Shown: positions 1-8,694 of the stretch, one piece after another
Numbering within the stretch: the stretch's first letter is position 1
How the letters are laid out: each line of letters starts with the position of its first letter
Notes under the pieces: generated by a model
What the model saw: the letters and a program-made list of their open reading frames with translations, nothing else
What the model was told of the DNA's origin: nothing
The model's database searches: none
Program-made: the position numbers and the translations under genes
Source: Telluria sp042683405
GTDB lineage: Bacteria; Pseudomonadota; Gammaproteobacteria; Burkholderiales; Burkholderiaceae_D
Length of the DNA: 64,000 nt
Assembly: GCF_042683405.1 (NCBI RefSeq)
Contig: NZ_JBHUJS010000001.1
Location: 434,001 to 498,000 of the forward strand
Direction: 5' to 3'

Positions 1-240
1 GTGGTGTTCGCCAACTGGATGCGCGGCTTCGGCAACCTGATCATCGTCGACCACGGCAACGACTACCTGTCCATCTACGGGAACAACCAGTCGCTGCTCA
101 AGCGGGCCGGCGACGCGGTCAAGGGCGGCGACGCCATCGCCACGGCCGGCAACACCGGCGGTAACGAAGAATCGGGTCTATACTTCGAATTGCGGCATCT
201 CGGCCGCGCATTCGATCCGGCGAGCTGGGTCAAGTTCTGA
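1..240 (+). CDS. envC: EnvC-type murein hydrolase activator, C-terminal end (partial)
   Basis: Only the last 79 residues are in the window; the frame is open to base 1, so the gene begins upstream. The segment matches the end of a LytM/M23 domain (VDHGNDYLSIYGNNQSLL ... YFELRHLG). The normal zinc-binding YxH and HxH residues are replaced (YGN, ELR), as in EnvC, whose degenerate LytM domain activates periplasmic amidases rather than cutting peptidoglycan itself. The S41 protease follows 17 bp later. The family assignment is good; whether it is EnvC itself or a paralogue cannot be decided from the fragment. Confidence 0.78.
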   Translation: MVFANWMRGFGNLIIVDHGNDYLSIYGNNQSLLKRAGDAVKGGDAIATAGNTGGNEESGLYFELRHLGRAFDPASWVKF

Positions 241-257
241 CGAAGCGGGTGGCGCGC

Positions 258-1682
258 ATGAAATTGAAGAATCTGGGCCTGGTCGGCATCGGCATGGTGG
301 CCGGGATCGCGGTCTCGGTGCAGTTCTCCGCCTTCGCCCAGAAGGGCGGGCCGGCCATGCTGCCGCTGGAAGAGCTGCGCCAGCTGGCCGACGTGTATAC
401 CCTGATCCAGACCGACTACGTCGAAAAGGTCGACGGCGGCAAGCTGCTGTCCGACGCGATCGGCGGCATGGTCGCGTCGCTCGATCCGCACTCGGTGTAC
501 CTGGACAAGGAAGCGTTCCGCGAAATGCGCGAGAGCGTGGAGGGCAAGTTCGTCGGCGTGGGCATCGAGGTCGCCAGCGAGGACGGCTACGTCAAGATCG
601 TCGCGCCGATGGAGGATTCGCCGGCGTGGCGCGCCGGGGTCAAGGCGGGCGACCTGATCACCCGCGTGGACGACACGCCGGTGCGCGGGCTGTCGCTGGA
701 CGACGCCATCGAACGGATGCGCGGCGAGCCGGGCAGCCGCGTCACGCTGACCATCGCCCGCCGCGGTACCGAAAAGCCGCTGCCGTTCACCCTCGTGCGC
801 GAGGAAATCAATGTCAAAAGCGTCAAGGCGGCCTTCGTGGAGCCGGGCTACGCCTGGGTGCGCGTGGCGCAGTTCCAGGACGATACGCTCACCGAACTGG
901 CGAAGAAGCTGCGCGAGCTGTACGCCAGGGACAGCGCGATCAAGGGCCTGGTGCTGGACCTGCGCAACGATCCGGGCGGCCTGCTGCCGGGCGCGATCGG
1001 GGTGACGGCGGCGTTCCTGCCGAAGAACCAGCCGATCGTCTCGACCGTGGGCCAGGTCGCCGATTCGAACCAGGTGTTCTACGGCCGCAAGGAATACTAC
1101 GTGGAGCCGGGCGAGGAGGATCCGCTGGCGCGCCTGCCGGGACAGCTCAAGACCGTGCCGCTGGTGGTGCTGGTCAACGCCGGTTCGGCGTCGGCGTCCG
1201 AGATCGTGGCCGGCGCGCTGCAGGACTACAAGCGCGCCGTCGTGATGGGTTCGCAGACCTTCGGCAAGGGCTCGGTGCAGACCCTGCGCCAGCTCACCGA
1301 GGACACCGCGCTCAAGCTGACCACCGCGCGCTACTACACGCCGAAGGGCCGCTCGATCCAGGCGCACGGCATCGTGCCGGACCTGCCGGTCGATGAAACC
1401 GCCGAGGGCGACACGGTCGATGCGCTGCTGATGCGCGAAGCGGACCTGGAACGGCATTTGGCCAACAAGTCCTCGCCCGAGTCGGCGCGCCAGGTGCGCG
1501 ACCCGGAAGAGGAACAGCGCGCGCTGGCGCTGCTGCGCGAGCGCGAGCAGTTCGAATACGGCAGCGCGCAGGACTTCCAGCTGGCGCAGGCGATCCGGCA
1601 CTTCAAGGGCCTGCCGGTCCAGTTGTCCAAACCGGCCGCGCGCGCCACGGTCGCAGCCGCCCCGGCTGCCGCGGTCAAGTAA
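258..1682 (+). CDS. S41 carboxy-terminal processing protease (CtpA type)
   Basis: 474-residue periplasmic serine protease. The N-terminus has a signal peptide or membrane anchor (MKLKNLGLVGIGMVAGIAVS). A PDZ domain lies near residues 95-170 and the S41 catalytic domain near 175-380. The catalytic Ser is in SASASE (about residues 309-314) and the Lys in FGKGSVQ (about 337). The family trims C-termini of periplasmic and envelope proteins, often cell-wall hydrolases, which fits the EnvC-like gene just upstream. A GTG at 249 would add three residues (MAR), but ATG 258 gives a normal signal sequence and is preferred. Confidence 0.9.
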   Translation: MKLKNLGLVGIGMVAGIAVSVQFSAFAQKGGPAMLPLEELRQLADVYTLIQTDYVEKVDGGKLLSDAIGGMVASLDPHSVYLDKEAFREMRESVEGKFVGVGIEVASEDGYVKIVAPMEDSPAWRAGVKAGDLITRVDDTPVRGLSLDDAIERMRGEPGSRVTLTIARRGTEKPLPFTLVREEINVKSVKAAFVEPGYAWVRVAQFQDDTLTELAKKLRELYARDSAIKGLVLDLRNDPGGLLPGAIGVTAAFLPKNQPIVSTVGQVADSNQVFYGRKEYYVEPGEEDPLARLPGQLKTVPLVVLVNAGSASASEIVAGALQDYKRAVVMGSQTFGKGSVQTLRQLTEDTALKLTTARYYTPKGRSIQAHGIVPDLPVDETAEGDTVDALLMREADLERHLANKSSPESARQVRDPEEEQRALALLREREQFEYGSAQDFQLAQAIRHFKGLPVQLSKPAARATVAAAPAAAVK

Positions 1683-1691
1683 TCCCGGCCG

Positions 1692-2456
1692 ATGAACGAC
1701 GAACAGCTGCTGCGCTACTCGCGCCACATCCTGCTCGACGACATCGGCATCGAAGGGCAGGAGAAGATCCTTGCCGCGCACGCGGTGGTGATCGGCGCGG
1801 GCGGACTGGGTTCGCCGGCCGCCATGTACCTGGCCTCCGCCGGCATCGGCCGCATCACGCTGGTCGACGACGACGACGTCGATCTCACCAACCTGCAACG
1901 CCAGATCGTGCACACCACGCAGCGCGTGGGCGCGCCTAAGGTCGAGTCGGCACGCGACGCCCTGCTGGCGATCAATCCCGACATCGAGGTCCTTGCGCTG
2001 CGCGAGCGCGTGTCCGGCGACCGACTCGGCGAGATCGTGCGCGGCGCTTCCGTGGTGCTCGACTGCTGCGACAACTTCGCCACCCGCCATGCGGTCAACC
2101 GGGCCTGCTTCGCGCATGGCGTGCCGCTGGTGTCGGGCGCCGCCATCCGCTTCGACGCGCAGCTGTCGATGTACGATCCGCGCGATGTGGCCTCGCCGTG
2201 CTACGCCTGCCTGTTCCCCGAGGGGCAGCGCTTCGAGGACGCGGCCTGCAGCACCATGGGCGTGTTCGCGCCGCTGGTCGGCATCGCCGGCTCGATGCAG
2301 GCGGCCGAGGCGCTCAAGCTCGTCACCGGCGCCGGCGAGCCGCTCACCGGACGCCTGTCGATGCTGGACGGGCGCCGCATGGAATGGACCACCATCGCCG
2401 TGGCGCGCGATCCGCAATGCCCCGTATGCCATCACGATAACAACAAGGAGACCTGA
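1692..2456 (+). CDS. HesA/MoeB/ThiF family adenylyltransferase
   Basis: 254-residue E1-like enzyme that adenylates the C-terminal glycine of a small sulfur-carrier protein. The ATP-binding GAGGLGSP motif is near residue 35 and is followed by the LVDDDDVDLTNLQRQ segment typical of MoeB/ThiF. Two CxxC pairs (Cys170/Cys173 and Cys243/Cys246) form the structural zinc site. There is no C-terminal rhodanese domain. No MoaD or ThiS partner is nearby, so molybdopterin, thiamine or another thiolation pathway cannot be chosen. It starts 9 bp after the protease and ends 1 bp before the next ATG, so it is probably co-transcribed. Confidence 0.85.
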   Translation: MNDEQLLRYSRHILLDDIGIEGQEKILAAHAVVIGAGGLGSPAAMYLASAGIGRITLVDDDDVDLTNLQRQIVHTTQRVGAPKVESARDALLAINPDIEVLALRERVSGDRLGEIVRGASVVLDCCDNFATRHAVNRACFAHGVPLVSGAAIRFDAQLSMYDPRDVASPCYACLFPEGQRFEDAACSTMGVFAPLVGIAGSMQAAEALKLVTGAGEPLTGRLSMLDGRRMEWTTIAVARDPQCPVCHHDNNKET

Positions 2457-4502
2457 ATGAAGCCCATCTATGCACTGCTGCTCGCGGCAGGCTTTGGCGT
2501 GCAGGCGCACGCCGCCACCACCACGCGCTACGACATCTTTGTCGATAACGGCAAGCGCGCCGGCGAGCAGGTAGTCGAGCAGGGCGACGACGGGGTCACG
2601 CGGGTCAGGTACATCTTCAAGGACAACGGACGCGGACCGGAGCTGACCGAGACCATCCGCTTTGCTGCCGACGGCACCATGAGCGAATATGCGGTCAAGG
2701 GCAACTCGACCTACGGCGCGGTGGTCGACGAGCGCTTCGAAGTGAAGGATGGCGTGGCGAGCTGGCGTTCCACCACGGAGCAGGGCAGCACGAAACTGAA
2801 TGGCGGCGCGTTCTACGTGCCGCTGAACAGCTCGATGGTGCCGGTGTCGGCGTCGATCGGCGCGATCGCCGCGCGGAACGGCGCGCCGCTGCCGCTGCTG
2901 CCGACGGGGACGCTGTCGCAGCGCACGATCGAGGAGTTCGACGTCACCGCCGCCGATGGGCGCAAGCAGAAGGTGCAGCTGATCGCGCAGACCGGCATCG
3001 GCCTGCGTCCGCAGCTGGTGTGGGCCACCACCGGCGCCGCGCCGCGCGTGTTCGCATCGATCTATCCCGGCTACGCGGCCCTGATCGAGGAAGGCTGGAA
3101 GGATGCGGTCAAGCCGCTGACCGAGCGCCAGAAGGCGGCCGAGGCCAAGATGCTGCAGGAGCTGTCGGCCAGGCTGATGCACCCGATGCCTGGCCTGACC
3201 GTCATCCGCAACGCGCGCGTGTTCGACAGCGACAAGGCGGTGCTGACGAAGCAGTCCGACGTGTACGTCCTGCGCGGGCGGATCACCGCCGTACTGCCGG
3301 CCGGCTCGAAGGTGTCGGGCGCGCACAGCGAGATCGACGCGCAGGGCCGCGTGCTGCTGCCCGGCCTGTTCGACATGCACGGCCACGCGAGCCGCTGGGA
3401 CGGTGGCCTGAACCTGGCCGCCGGCGTGACCACGGTGCGCGACATGGGCAACGACAACGAGCAGCTGCAGTCGATCATGGACGACCTGGAAAAGGGCACG
3501 CTGTTCGGCCCGCACATCGTCCCGGCCGGCTTCCTGGAAGGGGATAGCCCGTACTCGGCCAACAACGGCTTCGTGGTCAAGACGCTGGCCGAAGCCAAGA
3601 ACGCGATCGACTGGTACGCGCGCCACGGCTACCCGCAGCTCAAGATCTACAACTCGTTCCCGCCGACGCTGCTGAAGGACACGGTGGCGTACGCGCACCA
3701 GCGCGGCCTGCGCGTGTCCGGCCACATCCCGGCCGGCCTGCGCGCGTTCGAGGCGCTGGACGCGGGCTACGACGAGATCAACCACATCAACCAGGTCATG
3801 CTGAACTTCCTGGCCACGCCGCAGACCGAGACGCGCACGCTGGAGCGCTTCGTGCTCCCGTCCGAGAAGACCGCGGACCTGGATTTCAATTCGCCGGTGA
3901 TCAAAAATTTCATTTCGAGACTGAAAATGAAAGGAACTGTCATCGACCCCACGCTCGCCACGTTCGCGTTCCTGAAGCAGAAGGACGGCGACATGAACGA
4001 GCCATTCGCGCCGGTCGCCGACCACATGCCGCCTGACGTCGCGCGCGGATTCCGCGTCGGCACCATGAAGATCCCGGACGATAAAACGCTGGCGCGCTAT
4101 GAAAAGTCGTACCGCAAGATGGTCGAATTCGTGGGCCGCCTGTACAAGGAAGGCGTGCCGATCGTCGCCGGCACCGATGAAATGCCCGGCTTTACCCTTC
4201 AGGCAGAGCTGGAAATGCTGGTGAAAGCAGGCCTGACCCCGGCCCAGGCACTGCAGGTCGCCACCAGGAATGGCGCCAGGTACACGCTGACCTCGCACGA
4301 GCGCGGCTCGGTCACCCCGGGCAAGCTGGCCGACCTGGTGCTGGTCGATGGCGACCCGACCCGCAACATCGGCGACATCCGCAAGGTCGCCGCGGTGATC
4401 ACCCGCGGTCACCTGGTGATTCCGTCCGAGGTTCACAAAGAGCTGGGCATCGCGCCGTTCGTGCAGGAGTCGCCTGCACTTCGTGCGGTTACCCAGCAGT
4501 AA
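2457..4502 (+). CDS. Secreted amidohydrolase-family metallohydrolase
   Basis: 681 residues with a cleavable signal peptide (MKPIYALLLAAGFGVQAHA). Residues about 20-245 form an extra N-terminal beta-rich region. The amidohydrolase TIM barrel follows: HxH at His308/His310, a probable carbamylated Lys396 (LKIYNS), His423 (SGHIP), His443 (NHINQ) and Asp574 (AGTDEMP). This is a full dinuclear metal site, so the enzyme is probably active. Relatives include imidazolonepropionase- and prolidase-like exported hydrolases; the substrate is unknown. The tail (residues about 625-665, KLADLVLVDGDP) is the usual composite beta-sandwich return. The gene ends inside the promoter region of the secretion operon. 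Confidence 0.85.
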   Translation: MKPIYALLLAAGFGVQAHAATTTRYDIFVDNGKRAGEQVVEQGDDGVTRVRYIFKDNGRGPELTETIRFAADGTMSEYAVKGNSTYGAVVDERFEVKDGVASWRSTTEQGSTKLNGGAFYVPLNSSMVPVSASIGAIAARNGAPLPLLPTGTLSQRTIEEFDVTAADGRKQKVQLIAQTGIGLRPQLVWATTGAAPRVFASIYPGYAALIEEGWKDAVKPLTERQKAAEAKMLQELSARLMHPMPGLTVIRNARVFDSDKAVLTKQSDVYVLRGRITAVLPAGSKVSGAHSEIDAQGRVLLPGLFDMHGHASRWDGGLNLAAGVTTVRDMGNDNEQLQSIMDDLEKGTLFGPHIVPAGFLEGDSPYSANNGFVVKTLAEAKNAIDWYARHGYPQLKIYNSFPPTLLKDTVAYAHQRGLRVSGHIPAGLRAFEALDAGYDEINHINQVMLNFLATPQTETRTLERFVLPSEKTADLDFNSPVIKNFISRLKMKGTVIDPTLATFAFLKQKDGDMNEPFAPVADHMPPDVARGFRVGTMKIPDDKTLARYEKSYRKMVEFVGRLYKEGVPIVAGTDEMPGFTLQAELEMLVKAGLTPAQALQVATRNGARYTLTSHERGSVTPGKLADLVLVDGDPTRNIGDIRKVAAVITRGHLVIPSEVHKELGIAPFVQESPALRAVTQQ

Positions 4503-4509
4503 AAGTGGT

Positions 4510-4515
4510 TATACT
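4510..4515 (+). promoter_or_regulatory. Candidate -10 box for the type II secretion operon
   Basis: TATACT sits 28 bp before the gspG ATG and straddles the end of the amidohydrolase region. The -35 is weak (GGTTAC/TTACCC around 4487-4494). Read-through from the upstream genes is also possible. Confidence 0.3.
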
Positions 4516-4542
4516 TTCCCACCCTTTCTAAAACAGACACAT

Positions 4543-4977
4543 ATGCACACTGTTGAAAACCGCCGCCAGCGCGGCTTTACGCTGGTCGAAATCATGGTCG
4601 TGGTGGTGATCATCGGGATCCTCGGCGCGCTGGTCGTGCCGAAGCTGCTGGGCCGCACCGGCGAAGCCCGCGTGACCGCGGCGCGCGCCGACATCGCCAT
4701 GCTCGGCCAGGCCCTCAAGCTCTACAAGCTGGACAACCAGCGCTACCCGACCACCGAACAGGGCCTGCAGGCCCTGGTCAGCAAGCCGACCACCGGCCCG
4801 TCCGCCAACGGCTGGAAAGGCGGCGGCTATGTCGAGAAGCTGCCGAAGGACCCATGGGGCAACCCTTACCAGTACCTGTCGCCGGGCATCCACAGCGAGG
4901 TAGACATATTCTCGCTCGGCGCCGATGGCCAGCCGGGCGGCGCCGGTGACGACGCCGACGTCGGTTCCTGGGAGTGA
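4543..4977 (+). CDS. gspG: Type II secretion major pseudopilin GspG
   Basis: 144 residues. The prepilin leader MHTVENRRQRG is followed by FTLVEIMVVVVIIG, with Gly-1/Phe+1 and Glu+5 as the processing peptidase and methylase require. The C-terminal part (LDNQRYPTTEQGLQAL ... DPWGNPYQYLSPG, ending in Asp-rich GGAGDDADVGSWE) is the conserved GspG globular domain with its calcium site. The frame extends upstream to 4483, but ATG 4543 gives a standard short leader and is chosen. It is the first gene of the operon. No prepilin peptidase (gspO/pilD) is in the window, so the peptidase must be encoded elsewhere. Confidence 0.96.
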   Translation: MHTVENRRQRGFTLVEIMVVVVIIGILGALVVPKLLGRTGEARVTAARADIAMLGQALKLYKLDNQRYPTTEQGLQALVSKPTTGPSANGWKGGGYVEKLPKDPWGNPYQYLSPGIHSEVDIFSLGADGQPGGAGDDADVGSWE

Positions 4978-4978
4978 G

Positions 4979-5449
4979 ATGAAGCAGTGGAAGGCGGCAC
5001 GCGGCTTCACCCTGGTGGAGCTGATGGTCGTCATGGTGATCATCGGGATCGCCCTGGGCGTCGTGTCGCTGAACATCGTGCCGGGCCCGCGCGAAGCGCT
5101 GGAGAAGGAGGCGAACCGCATCGCGCTGCTGCTCCAGCTGGCGCGCGACGAAGCGATCGTGCGCAACCGCCAGGTGGTATTCGAGGCGCAGCCTGACCGC
5201 TACCGCTTCCTGGTGCGCACCGACACCGGCTGGGAAGCGCTGCCGCAGGACGACATGCTGCGCGAGCGCGCCTTCAGCCACAGCCCCATCTCGCTGTCGC
5301 TCGACCCGCCCGGCGCGGGGCAGGCCAACCCGCTGCGCATCACCTTCGGCCGCGAGCCGGTCGACCGGCCGTTCGTGCTGACCCTGGCCGACGGCGCTCA
5401 TGCCGTCGCCATCCATGCCGACGGCATCGGCCACTTTACCGTTCAATGA
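4979..5449 (+). CDS. gspH: Type II secretion minor pseudopilin GspH
   Basis: 156 residues. The leader MKQWKAARG is followed by FTLVELMVVMVIIGIALG, then a GspH-type domain (EKEANRIALLLQLARDEAIVRNRQVVFEA). GspH belongs to the H-I-J-K tip complex of the pseudopilus. ATG 4979 overlaps the TGA of gspG by one base, supporting translational coupling; the longer frame from 4925 is an overlap artefact. It ends at 5449, overlapping the first candidate gspI ATG. Confidence 0.93.
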   Translation: MKQWKAARGFTLVELMVVMVIIGIALGVVSLNIVPGPREALEKEANRIALLLQLARDEAIVRNRQVVFEAQPDRYRFLVRTDTGWEALPQDDMLRERAFSHSPISLSLDPPGAGQANPLRITFGREPVDRPFVLTLADGAHAVAIHADGIGHFTVQ

Positions 5450-5886
5450 GCCAACACCAGATGCCACCGTCATACCAGCGAAGGCTGGTATCCATGCTGA
5501 ATTTCCGGCAGAGTCGAACTGCGCGTGTGGGCGGATTCACTCTGCTCGAAGTGCTGGTCGCGCTGGTCATCGTCGGCACCGCCCTCGGCGCCTCGCTGCG
5601 CGCGGTCGGCAGCCTGGCCTCCAACAGCAGCGGGCTGCGCGCGGCCATGATGGCCACCTGGTCGGCAGAGAACCGCCTGGTGGAAGTGCGCCTGCGCCGC
5701 GAATTCCCCGAGGTGGGCAAGCGCTCCTTCCCCTGCCCGCAGGGCGACCTGAACCTCGTGTGCGAGGAGGAAGTCCTGCCATCGCCCAACCCGCGCCTGC
5801 GCCGCATCGAAGTCTCGGTGTTCGAGATCGAAGCGCCGGAGCGCCGGATCATCAAGCTGGTCCAACTGGTGATGCGCGAACGATGA
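5446..5886 (+). CDS. gspI: Type II secretion minor pseudopilin GspI
   Basis: 146 residues from ATG 5446 (ATGA overlap with gspH) or 130 from ATG 5494. The prepilin cleavage site is RVGG/FTLLEVLVALVIVG; the conserved segment LRAAMMATWSAENRL is typical of GspI. With the first start the positively charged leader is about 29 residues, unusually long; with the second it is 13, a normal length. The second ATG lies inside a REP-like palindrome (5469-5500) that appears to have inserted between the two genes. Which start is used is undecided. GspI pairs with GspJ and GspK at the pseudopilus tip. Confidence 0.92.
   Translation: MSQHQMPPSYQRRLVSMLNFRQSRTARVGGFTLLEVLVALVIVGTALGASLRAVGSLASNSSGLRAAMMATWSAENRLVEVRLRREFPEVGKRSFPCPQGDLNLVCEEEVLPSPNPRLRRIEVSVFEIEAPERRIIKLVQLVMRER
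5469..5500 (+). repeat. REP-like palindrome at the gspH-gspI junction
   Basis: GTCATACCAGC GAAG GCTGGTAT followed by CCATGCTGA: an 8-bp perfect inverted repeat (5472-5479 with 5484-5491), four-base loop and conserved tail. It is the same family as the elements at 23672-23701 and 36111-36200. The tail contains ATG 5494, one possible gspI start. Confidence 0.75.
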
Positions 5887-6527
5887 AGAACCGCGGCTTT
5901 ACCCTGGTCGAACTGCTGGTCGCGATCTCCATCCTGGCGCTGGTCGCGGTGCTGGGCTGGCGCGGCCTGGACGGCATCGTGCGCGCGCGCGAAGCGCTCA
6001 CTGCGCAGATGAATACCACGCGCGGCATGCAGCTGGCGTTCGCGCAGATGCAAAGCGATGGCGAGCACCTGGCCACGCCCGCCGTGCTGGGCCGGCGCAG
6101 CATGCTGGCGGCCGACAATACCCAGCTGGCCCTGGTGCGCATGGTGTACGCCGAAAACCAGCCGAGCCGGCTGCAGGTGGTCTCCTACCGCATCGAGAAC
6201 GGCACCCTGGTGCGGCGCGAGTCGCTCGCCACGCGCGACATGGCGCAGATCGACATCATGTGGAAGGCGGCCGTCTCGAACGCCAATCCCGCGACGCCTG
6301 TGGTGCTGCAGCAGGGCGTGAACGAACTCACCGTGCGCGTGTTCGAAACCAGCATGTGGCGGCCCGCCGCGTCGCCCGCGATGGCGCCGCAGGGCATGAC
6401 CGCCGCGCCCAACGCGGTCGCCGCCCCCGCCATGATGAACGAGGCGCCGGCCGGGATGGAAGTGGCGATCACGGTCGAAGGCCAGCAGGTCCCGATGACC
6501 AAAGTCTTCCTGCTGGGGGGCGTGTGA
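5883..6527 (+). CDS. gspJ: Type II secretion minor pseudopilin GspJ
   Basis: 214 residues. The very short leader MKNRG is followed by FTLVELLVAISILALVAVLGWRGL, exactly as in GspJ/PulJ. The globular domain includes the family segment TRGMQLAFAQMQSDGEHL. A disordered Ala/Pro/Met-rich stretch (about residues 158-190) is an insertion compared with the short enterobacterial proteins. ATG 5883 overlaps the gspI stop (ATGA). The ORF start at 5400 is an out-of-context extension and is rejected. Confidence 0.93.
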   Translation: MKNRGFTLVELLVAISILALVAVLGWRGLDGIVRAREALTAQMNTTRGMQLAFAQMQSDGEHLATPAVLGRRSMLAADNTQLALVRMVYAENQPSRLQVVSYRIENGTLVRRESLATRDMAQIDIMWKAAVSNANPATPVVLQQGVNELTVRVFETSMWRPAASPAMAPQGMTAAPNAVAAPAMMNEAPAGMEVAITVEGQQVPMTKVFLLGGV

Positions 6528-7477
6528 TGCGGCTGACCCGCCAGCGTGGCGTGGCCGTGGTGACGGCGCTGCTGCTCACCACCCTCGCCGTCACCATCGT
6601 CGCCAGCCTGTTCTGGCAGCAGCAGGTGCAGGTGCGCACCATGGAAAACCAGCGCCTGCAGCTGCAAACCCGGTGGATCCTGCGCGGCGCGCTCGATTAC
6701 GCGCGCCTGATCCTGCACTCGGACGCCAGCTTCAACCAGTGGACCTCGCTCGACCAGGTCTGGGCCACGCCGCTGGCCGAAACGCGCCTGGACCAGTACA
6801 TCGAACGCGAGCGCATCGAAGGAGAATCTTTCGATGCGACACTTTCGGGACGGATTATTGACGCCGCCTCGCGTTACAATCTCAGGAGTCTGGCCGACGG
6901 CGGGATGATCATTCCGGAAGAAGTGGAAGTGTTCGGGAACCTGCTGGAACGGCTGCAGCTCAATCGCGCGTTGGCGCAGCGGGTGGCGCAGGCGGTGCTG
7001 CGCGCGCAAGTGGGCGCGCCGCCGCAGCAGGGAGCGGGAGGCGCCGCGCCGCAGGCTTCGGGGCAGGGCAGGCCGATCGGGCTGTCGAGCGTGGACGACC
7101 TGCTGGCGGTGGAAGGGTTCACGCCGGCCATGGTGGCGAAGCTGCGCGAGTTCGTGATCGTGCTGCCCAAGCGGAGCCGGGTGAACGTCAATACGGCATC
7201 GGCGGAAGTGCTGGCGGCGGTCATGGGCAAGTCGGTCGGGGAGGCGAATGCGCTGGTCGCGGCGCGGAAAACGGCAGCGTTCAAGGAAGACTCCGATTTC
7301 GAGAACCGGGCGCGGTTCACCCCGAAAGGCCTGAAGACCTACGCGGTGGTCAGCGAGTGGTTCCTGGTCGAGAGCCGGATCAGGCTGGACCGGGCAGCGT
7401 TGAATACGCAGGCGCTGATCAACCGCCAGCTGGCCGCACCCCGTAGCACGACGCTGGTCTGGATCCGGCAAAACTGA
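6527..7477 (+). CDS. gspK: Type II secretion minor pseudopilin GspK
   Basis: 316 residues, the usual large size for GspK. The leader MRLTRQRG is followed by VAVVTALLLTTLAVTIVASLFW. Residue +5 is Thr instead of Glu, which is the GspK hallmark: the tip pseudopilin does not need the Glu contact with a preceding subunit. The large alpha domain with the SVDDLLAVEGFTPAMVAKL helix-hairpin segment is visible at about residues 185-205. The start codon overlaps the gspJ stop by one base (TGATG). Confidence 0.93.
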   Translation: MRLTRQRGVAVVTALLLTTLAVTIVASLFWQQQVQVRTMENQRLQLQTRWILRGALDYARLILHSDASFNQWTSLDQVWATPLAETRLDQYIERERIEGESFDATLSGRIIDAASRYNLRSLADGGMIIPEEVEVFGNLLERLQLNRALAQRVAQAVLRAQVGAPPQQGAGGAAPQASGQGRPIGLSSVDDLLAVEGFTPAMVAKLREFVIVLPKRSRVNVNTASAEVLAAVMGKSVGEANALVAARKTAAFKEDSDFENRARFTPKGLKTYAVVSEWFLVESRIRLDRAALNTQALINRQLAAPRSTTLVWIRQN

Positions 7478-7494
7478 GAACGAGAGCAAACGAT

Positions 7495-8694
7495 TTGACG
7501 ACACTATATATCCGGTATCCGGCACGGCTCGAGGGCGAGGCCGCCGCATGCGGCTTTGCACTGGTCGGCGATAACGGCGCCATCCTGCAGCAGGGCGCCG
7601 GTGCGCTCAAGGGACTGGAAGAACTGATCGCCGCCGCCCGCAAGGTGGTGCTGCTGCTCCCCGCGTCGACCGTCACCATGCTGCACCTGAAGGTGCCGCC
7701 GCTGCCGGCCGCCAAGCTGAAAGCGGCGCTGCCCGGACTCGTGGAAGACCACATCCTGGCCGATCCGCTCGACTGCGCGCTGGTCGCCGCGCCGGCCGCA
7801 TCGCCCGATGGGATGCGCTCGATCGCGGTCACGCAGCGCGCGTGGCTGGAAGCGGTCGTCAAGGCGCTGCTGGCGCTGGGCGCGCGCAGCATCGCTGCCG
7901 TGCCGACCCAGCTCTGCCTGCCGCTCCAGCCGGGCGAAGCAAGCGCTCACATCGGCCCGGACGAGCTGGCGCTGCGCACCGGCCTGTACGAAGGCTTCGG
8001 CATCGCGCTGGCGGACAGCCCCGCGGAATCCTTGCTCGCCGCGCGCACGTTCGCCGGCGAGGCGCCGCTGACGGTGTACGCGCCGGCCGCCATCCTGGAC
8101 GAGCTGCGTGCGGCCGCGGACGGGGTACGGCTGGAGGAAGAGCGCTGGGAACACCTGATCAACGGATCGAAGACGACCACGCTCGACCTGGTGCCGGCGC
8201 TGGGCAGCGCAGGCGCGCAGCCGCGCGACTGGAAGCGCTGGCGCTGGCCGGTGCGCCTCGCGGTCGCGGCGGTGGTGGTCAACCTGTTCGGCCTGAACGT
8301 CGAATGGCTGCGCATGAAGCGCGAAGCCGCCGCCGTGCAGCAGTCGATGACGCAAACCTTCAAGGCCGCCTATCCGAACGAGACCATCCTCGACCCGGTC
8401 GCGCAGATGCGCAAGAACCTGGAAGCGGCCAAGGCCAGCACGGGCGAAGTCGGGCGCAGCGAATTCATCTACCTGGCCGGCGCGCTGGGCGAGGCTGGCG
8501 GCGCGCTGGGCCGCCGCCCCGTGGTCGCCAATATGCAGTACCGCGACGGCGCGCTGGTGGTGAAAGCCGACCCGTCCACCACCGATGCCGCGACCGCGAC
8601 GCGCCTGAAGGATGCCTTGTCCACGCAGGGCGTGACACTGGAAGAGACGGCGCCGAACACCTGGCAGCTGCGCAGCGATGGAGGCACGCGATGA
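7495..8694 (+). CDS. gspL: Type II secretion inner-membrane platform protein GspL
   Basis: 399 residues. The N-terminal cytoplasmic actin-like part binds GspE. One membrane helix follows (about residues 253-272, RLAVAAVVVNLFGLNVEWL), then a periplasmic ferredoxin-like domain. The first codon is TTG at 7495, 17 bp after gspK; no upstream ATG fits, and the N-terminal MTTLYIRYPAR is a natural beginning for the first strand. GspL connects the cytoplasmic ATPase to the pseudopilus. Confidence 0.9.
   Translation: MTTLYIRYPARLEGEAAACGFALVGDNGAILQQGAGALKGLEELIAAARKVVLLLPASTVTMLHLKVPPLPAAKLKAALPGLVEDHILADPLDCALVAAPAASPDGMRSIAVTQRAWLEAVVKALLALGARSIAAVPTQLCLPLQPGEASAHIGPDELALRTGLYEGFGIALADSPAESLLAARTFAGEAPLTVYAPAAILDELRAAADGVRLEEERWEHLINGSKTTTLDLVPALGSAGAQPRDWKRWRWPVRLAVAAVVVNLFGLNVEWLRMKREAAAVQQSMTQTFKAAYPNETILDPVAQMRKNLEAAKASTGEVGRSEFIYLAGALGEAGGALGRRPVVANMQYRDGALVVKADPSTTDAATATRLKDALSTQGVTLEETAPNTWQLRSDGGTR

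Noticed and set aside
75..4436. 1453-codon open frame on the minus strand, and a similar 1318-codon frame at 45150-49106
   Set aside because: They are antisense to well-identified genes; the translations are Arg/His/Ala/Gln-rich noise typical of high-GC third positions, with no domain.
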